DNA of 7,898 bases. Origin: an uncultured Bacilli bacterium (GTDB taxonomy: Bacteria > Bacillota_I > Bacilli_A > RF39 > UBA660). The DNA is taken from NCBI GenBank assembly GCA_944358665.1, contig CALVRP010000040.1:1-7898 (forward strand), written 5' to 3'. Every line of letters starts with the position of its first letter. The stretch's first letter is position 1. Below, one piece after another: positions 5,347 to 7,898 of the stretch. Below the pieces are notes generated by a model. That model worked only from the letters and a program-made list of their open reading frames with translations, ran no database searches and was not told the origin of the DNA. The position numbers and the translations under genes are program-made.

Positions 5347-7410
5347 AATTTCAACCATTTCATAAGACTCAATAATATCACCAGGTTTAATATCATTAAA
5401 GTTTTCAATAGTAATACCGCATTCTAAGCCTTTCTTAACTTCTTTAACACTATCTTTTTCTCTTTGTAATGAACCAATCTGACCATCATAAATAACAACG
5501 TCATCACGGATAAGACGAGCTTTACTATCTCTTTTAATAACTCCATCAGTTACATAACAACCGGCAATATTTCCAACTTTTGAAAACTTAAATATTTGTC
5601 TAATTTCAGCATTTCCTAAAATATTTTCTTCATATTCTGGATCAAGCATACCTTTCATAGCGGCTTCCATTTCTTCAACTACTTTATAAATAATATCATA
5701 AAGTCTAATATCAACACCTGATTGTTTAGCTTTTTCTTTAACCATATTGTTTGGTCTAACATTAAAACCAATTATAATTGCATCTGAGGCTTTGGCTAAA
5801 ACAATATCGCTTTCGGTAATTCCGCCAACACTACTACGGATAACATTAACGCGAACACCTTCAACATCAATTTTAGCTAAAGAATTTTTAACCGCTTCTG
5901 CCGAGCCATTAACATCTGCTTTGATAATAACATTAATTTCTTTTAAACCTTCACCGATTTTCGCAAATAAATCATCCAAAGAAACAGCCGCCTTTTGATG
6001 ATTAGCCAGTAAACGTGCCTTTGTTTTTCTTGTTTCAGCAATACTTCTAGCTTCTTTTTCTGATTCAAAAGCCATAAATTTATCGCCAGCACTTGGAACT
6101 TCGCTAATGCCAGTAATTTCTACCGGCGCTGAAGGTAACGCCATTGTTATTTCTTCGCCTTTATCATTTTTTAGTGTTCTAATCTTTCCAAACGAATTAC
6201 CAACAACAATTGGATCACCTAATCTTAAAGTTCCATTTTGAATTAAAACCGTAACAATTGATCCTACTTGTTTATTAAGTCTAGATTCAATTACTGTTCC
6301 CATTGCGTAACGATTAGGATTAGCTTTTAAATCTGCAAGTTCCGCAACTAAAAGAATATTTTCTAATAAGTCATTAATTCCTTCACCAGTGGCTGCTGAT
6401 ATTTTAGTAAATAAAGTATCGCCACCCCATTCTTCTGGCATTAAACCATAATCAGCAAGTTCAGTCATAACTTTATCTGGATTTGCTTCCGGTTTATCCA
6501 TTTTATTTATCGCTACAATAATTGGTACACCAGCAGCTTTAGCATGGTCAATAGCCTCTTTCGTTTGTGGCATAACCCCATCGTCAGCTGCTACAATAAT
6601 GATTACAATATCAGTAATACTAGCACCTCTTGCTCGCATTTCCGTAAACGCTGCATGACCAGGTGTATCAATAAAAGTAATCAATTTATCATTACATTTT
6701 ACTTGATAAGCGGATATCGCTTGGGTAATCCCGCCCGCTTCTGTTGAAACAACATCAGTTTTTCTAATTGCATCAAGTAAAGTTGTTTTCCCATGGTCAA
6801 CATGTCCCATGATTGTCACAACAGGTGGTCTTGGTACTAAATCCTTTTCATCGTCAATAATTTCATAGTCTTCAAAATTACTAACATCAGCTTCTTCTTC
6901 TCTTTTCAATTTTTTACCATAGTCATCTGTCAATAACTCAGCGTTTTCAAAAGAAATAGGACTATTAATATTAACCATTAAGCCTAATGAAAATAATTTT
7001 TTTATAAGTTCTGAACTTTGAACTTTAAGTTCTTCCGCTAAAGAACCAATAGTCATTGTATCTTTGTATAAAACAACATTATCATTACTTGTTTTATTAC
7101 TTTGTAATTTTTCTTTGCTTTTATACATTTCTTTTTTCTTTTTCGCAATATTTTCTTTATTATTAACCCTATTATTTTTAATTTGTTTATCTTTATTTTT
7201 TTCTTGTTTGTTTTTTTTAGGTTTTACCGGTTTAACCACTTCTTCCATGACATCATCATCATCGTCTAAACTATTATCTAAGATAATAATAGCTTCTTCA
7301 TCAAGTAAATCTTCTGCATCATTTACCGGAATATTAAGTTCCTTACATTTACTTAAAACTGACTCCACAGTTCTGTTTATATCTTCTGCATATTCCCTTA
7401 CACTCATCAT
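5338..7410 (-). CDS. infB: Translation initiation factor IF-2
   Basis: A GTPase that places initiator fMet-tRNA on the 30S subunit and promotes 50S joining. With the start at 7410 it has 690 residues, a compact Bacillota-type IF2. Domain order: a first IF2-N module (about 3-47), a Lys/Asn/Glu-rich disordered linker (about 48-112), a second IF2-N module (about 117-167), then the GTPase domain. G motifs are intact: GHVDHGKT (202-209), GGIT (226-229), DTPGH (248-252), NKMD (302-305) and SAA (338-340). Beta-barrel domains and the fMet-tRNA-binding C-terminal domain follow. The frame is open to a GTG at 7419, but ATG 7410 has GAGGTG six bases upstream (7417-7422); ATG 7407 is an alternative. It lies 18 bp after the dCMP deaminase stop, suggesting cotranscription. 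The usual nusA-ylxR-ylxQ genes are not directly upstream. Confidence 0.97.
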   Translation of the reverse strand: MMSVREYAEDINRTVESVLSKCKELNIPVNDAEDLLDEEAIIILDNSLDDDDDVMEEVVKPVKPKKNKQEKNKDKQIKNNRVNNKENIAKKKKEMYKSKEKLQSNKTSNDNVVLYKDTMTIGSLAEELKVQSSELIKKLFSLGLMVNINSPISFENAELLTDDYGKKLKREEEADVSNFEDYEIIDDEKDLVPRPPVVTIMGHVDHGKTTLLDAIRKTDVVSTEAGGITQAISAYQVKCNDKLITFIDTPGHAAFTEMRARGASITDIVIIIVAADDGVMPQTKEAIDHAKAAGVPIIVAINKMDKPEANPDKVMTELADYGLMPEEWGGDTLFTKISAATGEGINDLLENILLVAELADLKANPNRYAMGTVIESRLNKQVGSIVTVLIQNGTLRLGDPIVVGNSFGKIRTLKNDKGEEITMALPSAPVEITGISEVPSAGDKFMAFESEKEARSIAETRKTKARLLANHQKAAVSLDDLFAKIGEGLKEINVIIKADVNGSAEAVKNSLAKIDVEGVRVNVIRSSVGGITESDIVLAKASDAIIIGFNVRPNNMVKEKAKQSGVDIRLYDIIYKVVEEMEAAMKGMLDPEYEENILGNAEIRQIFKFSKVGNIAGCYVTDGVIKRDSKARLIRDDVVIYDGQIGSLQREKDSVKEVKKGLECGITIENFNDIKPGDIIESYEMVEIKR

Positions 7411-7416
7411 ACTATG

Positions 7417-7422
7417 CACCTC
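7417..7422 (-). promoter_or_regulatory. Ribosome binding site that fixes the infB start
   Basis: On the minus strand, GAGGTG lies six bases before ATG 7410. It contains the GTG that opens the longer frame at 7419, so that GTG is better read as part of the Shine-Dalgarno site than as the initiator. Confidence 0.7.
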
Positions 7423-7428
7423 ATTTCT

Positions 7429-7898
7429 TTATAGTTTTATTTCAATTACCTTGCCTTCACTTTCATATTTGCGATATTTAACATTCGCTTCTTCAAATAA
7501 AGCTTTTGCCACTTTTACTCCATCAGTATCTGCATATTTATCATCTTTATAAATAACTTCTTTAATTCCTGATTGAATTATCGCCTTAGCACATTCATTA
7601 CAGGGAAACAAAGTTACAAACAATTTTGCCCCTTCAACATTACCTCGGCGAAGTAAAATAGCATTTAATTCAGCATGACATACCCTAGCATACTTAGTTT
7701 CTAAAAATTCACCTTCTCTTTTCCAGTAGGCCGAATCATCACTACACCCTCTAGGAAAGCCATTATAACCAACTGATAAAATTTCATTATCTTTACCAAC
7801 AATACAAGCTCCCACTTGTGTTGATGGATCCTTACTTCTTTGAGAAGCTATTTCCGCAAGTCCCATGAAAAAAGCTTCCCATGATATGTAATTATCCC
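7429..7898 (-). CDS. dCMP deaminase (ComEB-like), 5' end cut by right edge
   Basis: A zinc-dependent deaminase expected to convert dCMP to dUMP, feeding thymidylate synthesis. The zinc site is intact: CHAELNA gives the His ligand and the Glu proton shuttle (7670-7687), and FPCNECAK gives the two Cys ligands (7591-7614). Other family blocks are RSKDPSTQVGACIV and GYNGFPRGCSDD. The reading frame stays open past the Met at 7866 to the window edge, and the extra residues DNYISWEAFFMG match the family's typical start region (YxSWxxxFM). The Met at 7866 is therefore almost certainly internal, and the true start lies beyond the right edge. It resembles B. subtilis ComEB, but competence comEA/comEC genes are not in view. 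It is followed after 18 bp by infB, an unusual neighbour. Confidence 0.92.
   Translation of the reverse strand, partial: DNYISWEAFFMGLAEIASQRSKDPSTQVGACIVGKDNEILSVGYNGFPRGCSDDSAYWKREGEFLETKYARVCHAELNAILLRRGNVEGAKLFVTLFPCNECAKAIIQSGIKEVIYKDDKYADTDGVKVAKALFEEANVKYRKYESEGKVIEIKL

Noticed and set aside
7064..7552. A 162-residue plus-strand open frame with long hydrophobic Leu/Phe stretches resembling a membrane protein.
   Set aside because: It is antisense to the Lys/Asn/Glu-rich linker of infB and the end of the deaminase gene. Complementing A-rich codons yields Leu/Phe runs automatically, and there is no good ribosome binding site.
1..7898. None of the seven visible stop codons is TGA (four TAA in leftward genes plus tmcAL, three TAG), hinting at a UGA-Trp code.
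   Set aside because: The Trp codons I checked are TGG and all proteins are full length with the standard code. So few stops in AT-rich DNA say little.

Overview
The window looks like an ordinary, very AT-rich, low-GC Bacillota chromosome segment. Three things point there: Shine-Dalgarno sites close to AGGAGG/GGTGA, sigma-A type promoters (several with an extended -10), and a serine T-box leader. A glutamate racemase (murI) implies a peptidoglycan wall, which argues against a wall-less mollicute. All Trp codons I checked are TGG, so the standard code fits. An uncultured Bacilli or Erysipelotrichia-like lineage is plausible, but I cannot fix the genus.

Layout. At the left edge, positions 1-149 hold the first 49 codons of a leftward DUF177/YceD gene. 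It is divergent from rightward tmcAL (235-1344). The two share a compact symmetric promoter region whose palindromic -35 hexamer (189-194) fits both directions. tmcAL converges on mutM with a 10-bp gap. Everything from 1355 to the right edge is leftward. In transcription order it runs: dCMP deaminase (start lies beyond the right edge), infB, an intrinsic terminator on the infB stop codon, a promoter and rbfA, a promoter and Ser T-box, a small coiled-coil protein of unknown function, serS, an intrinsic terminator, a promoter, murI, mutM.

Function. Most of the genes serve translation and RNA handling: IF2, 30S maturation factor RbfA, seryl-tRNA synthetase, the tRNA-Met ac4C enzyme TmcAL, and the rRNA/L32-linked DUF177 protein. 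The others serve DNA repair and nucleotide supply (MutM, dCMP deaminase) or wall synthesis (MurI). The T-box reads a UCU serine specifier and controls the coiled-coil gene and serS as one unit; their stop and start codons overlap as TAATG.

Most noteworthy points: the unknown coiled-coil protein under T-box(Ser) control and coupled to serS; the symmetric divergent promoter; SerRS active-site signatures closer to archaeal/eukaryotic than to classical bacterial ones; substitutions in conserved MurI motifs; and a 20-bp dyad over the -10 of the T-box promoter. I found no mobile element, CRISPR array, tRNA or rRNA gene, or defence system. No gene-free stretch exceeds 300 bases; the largest, 4662-4919, is the T-box leader and its promoter.
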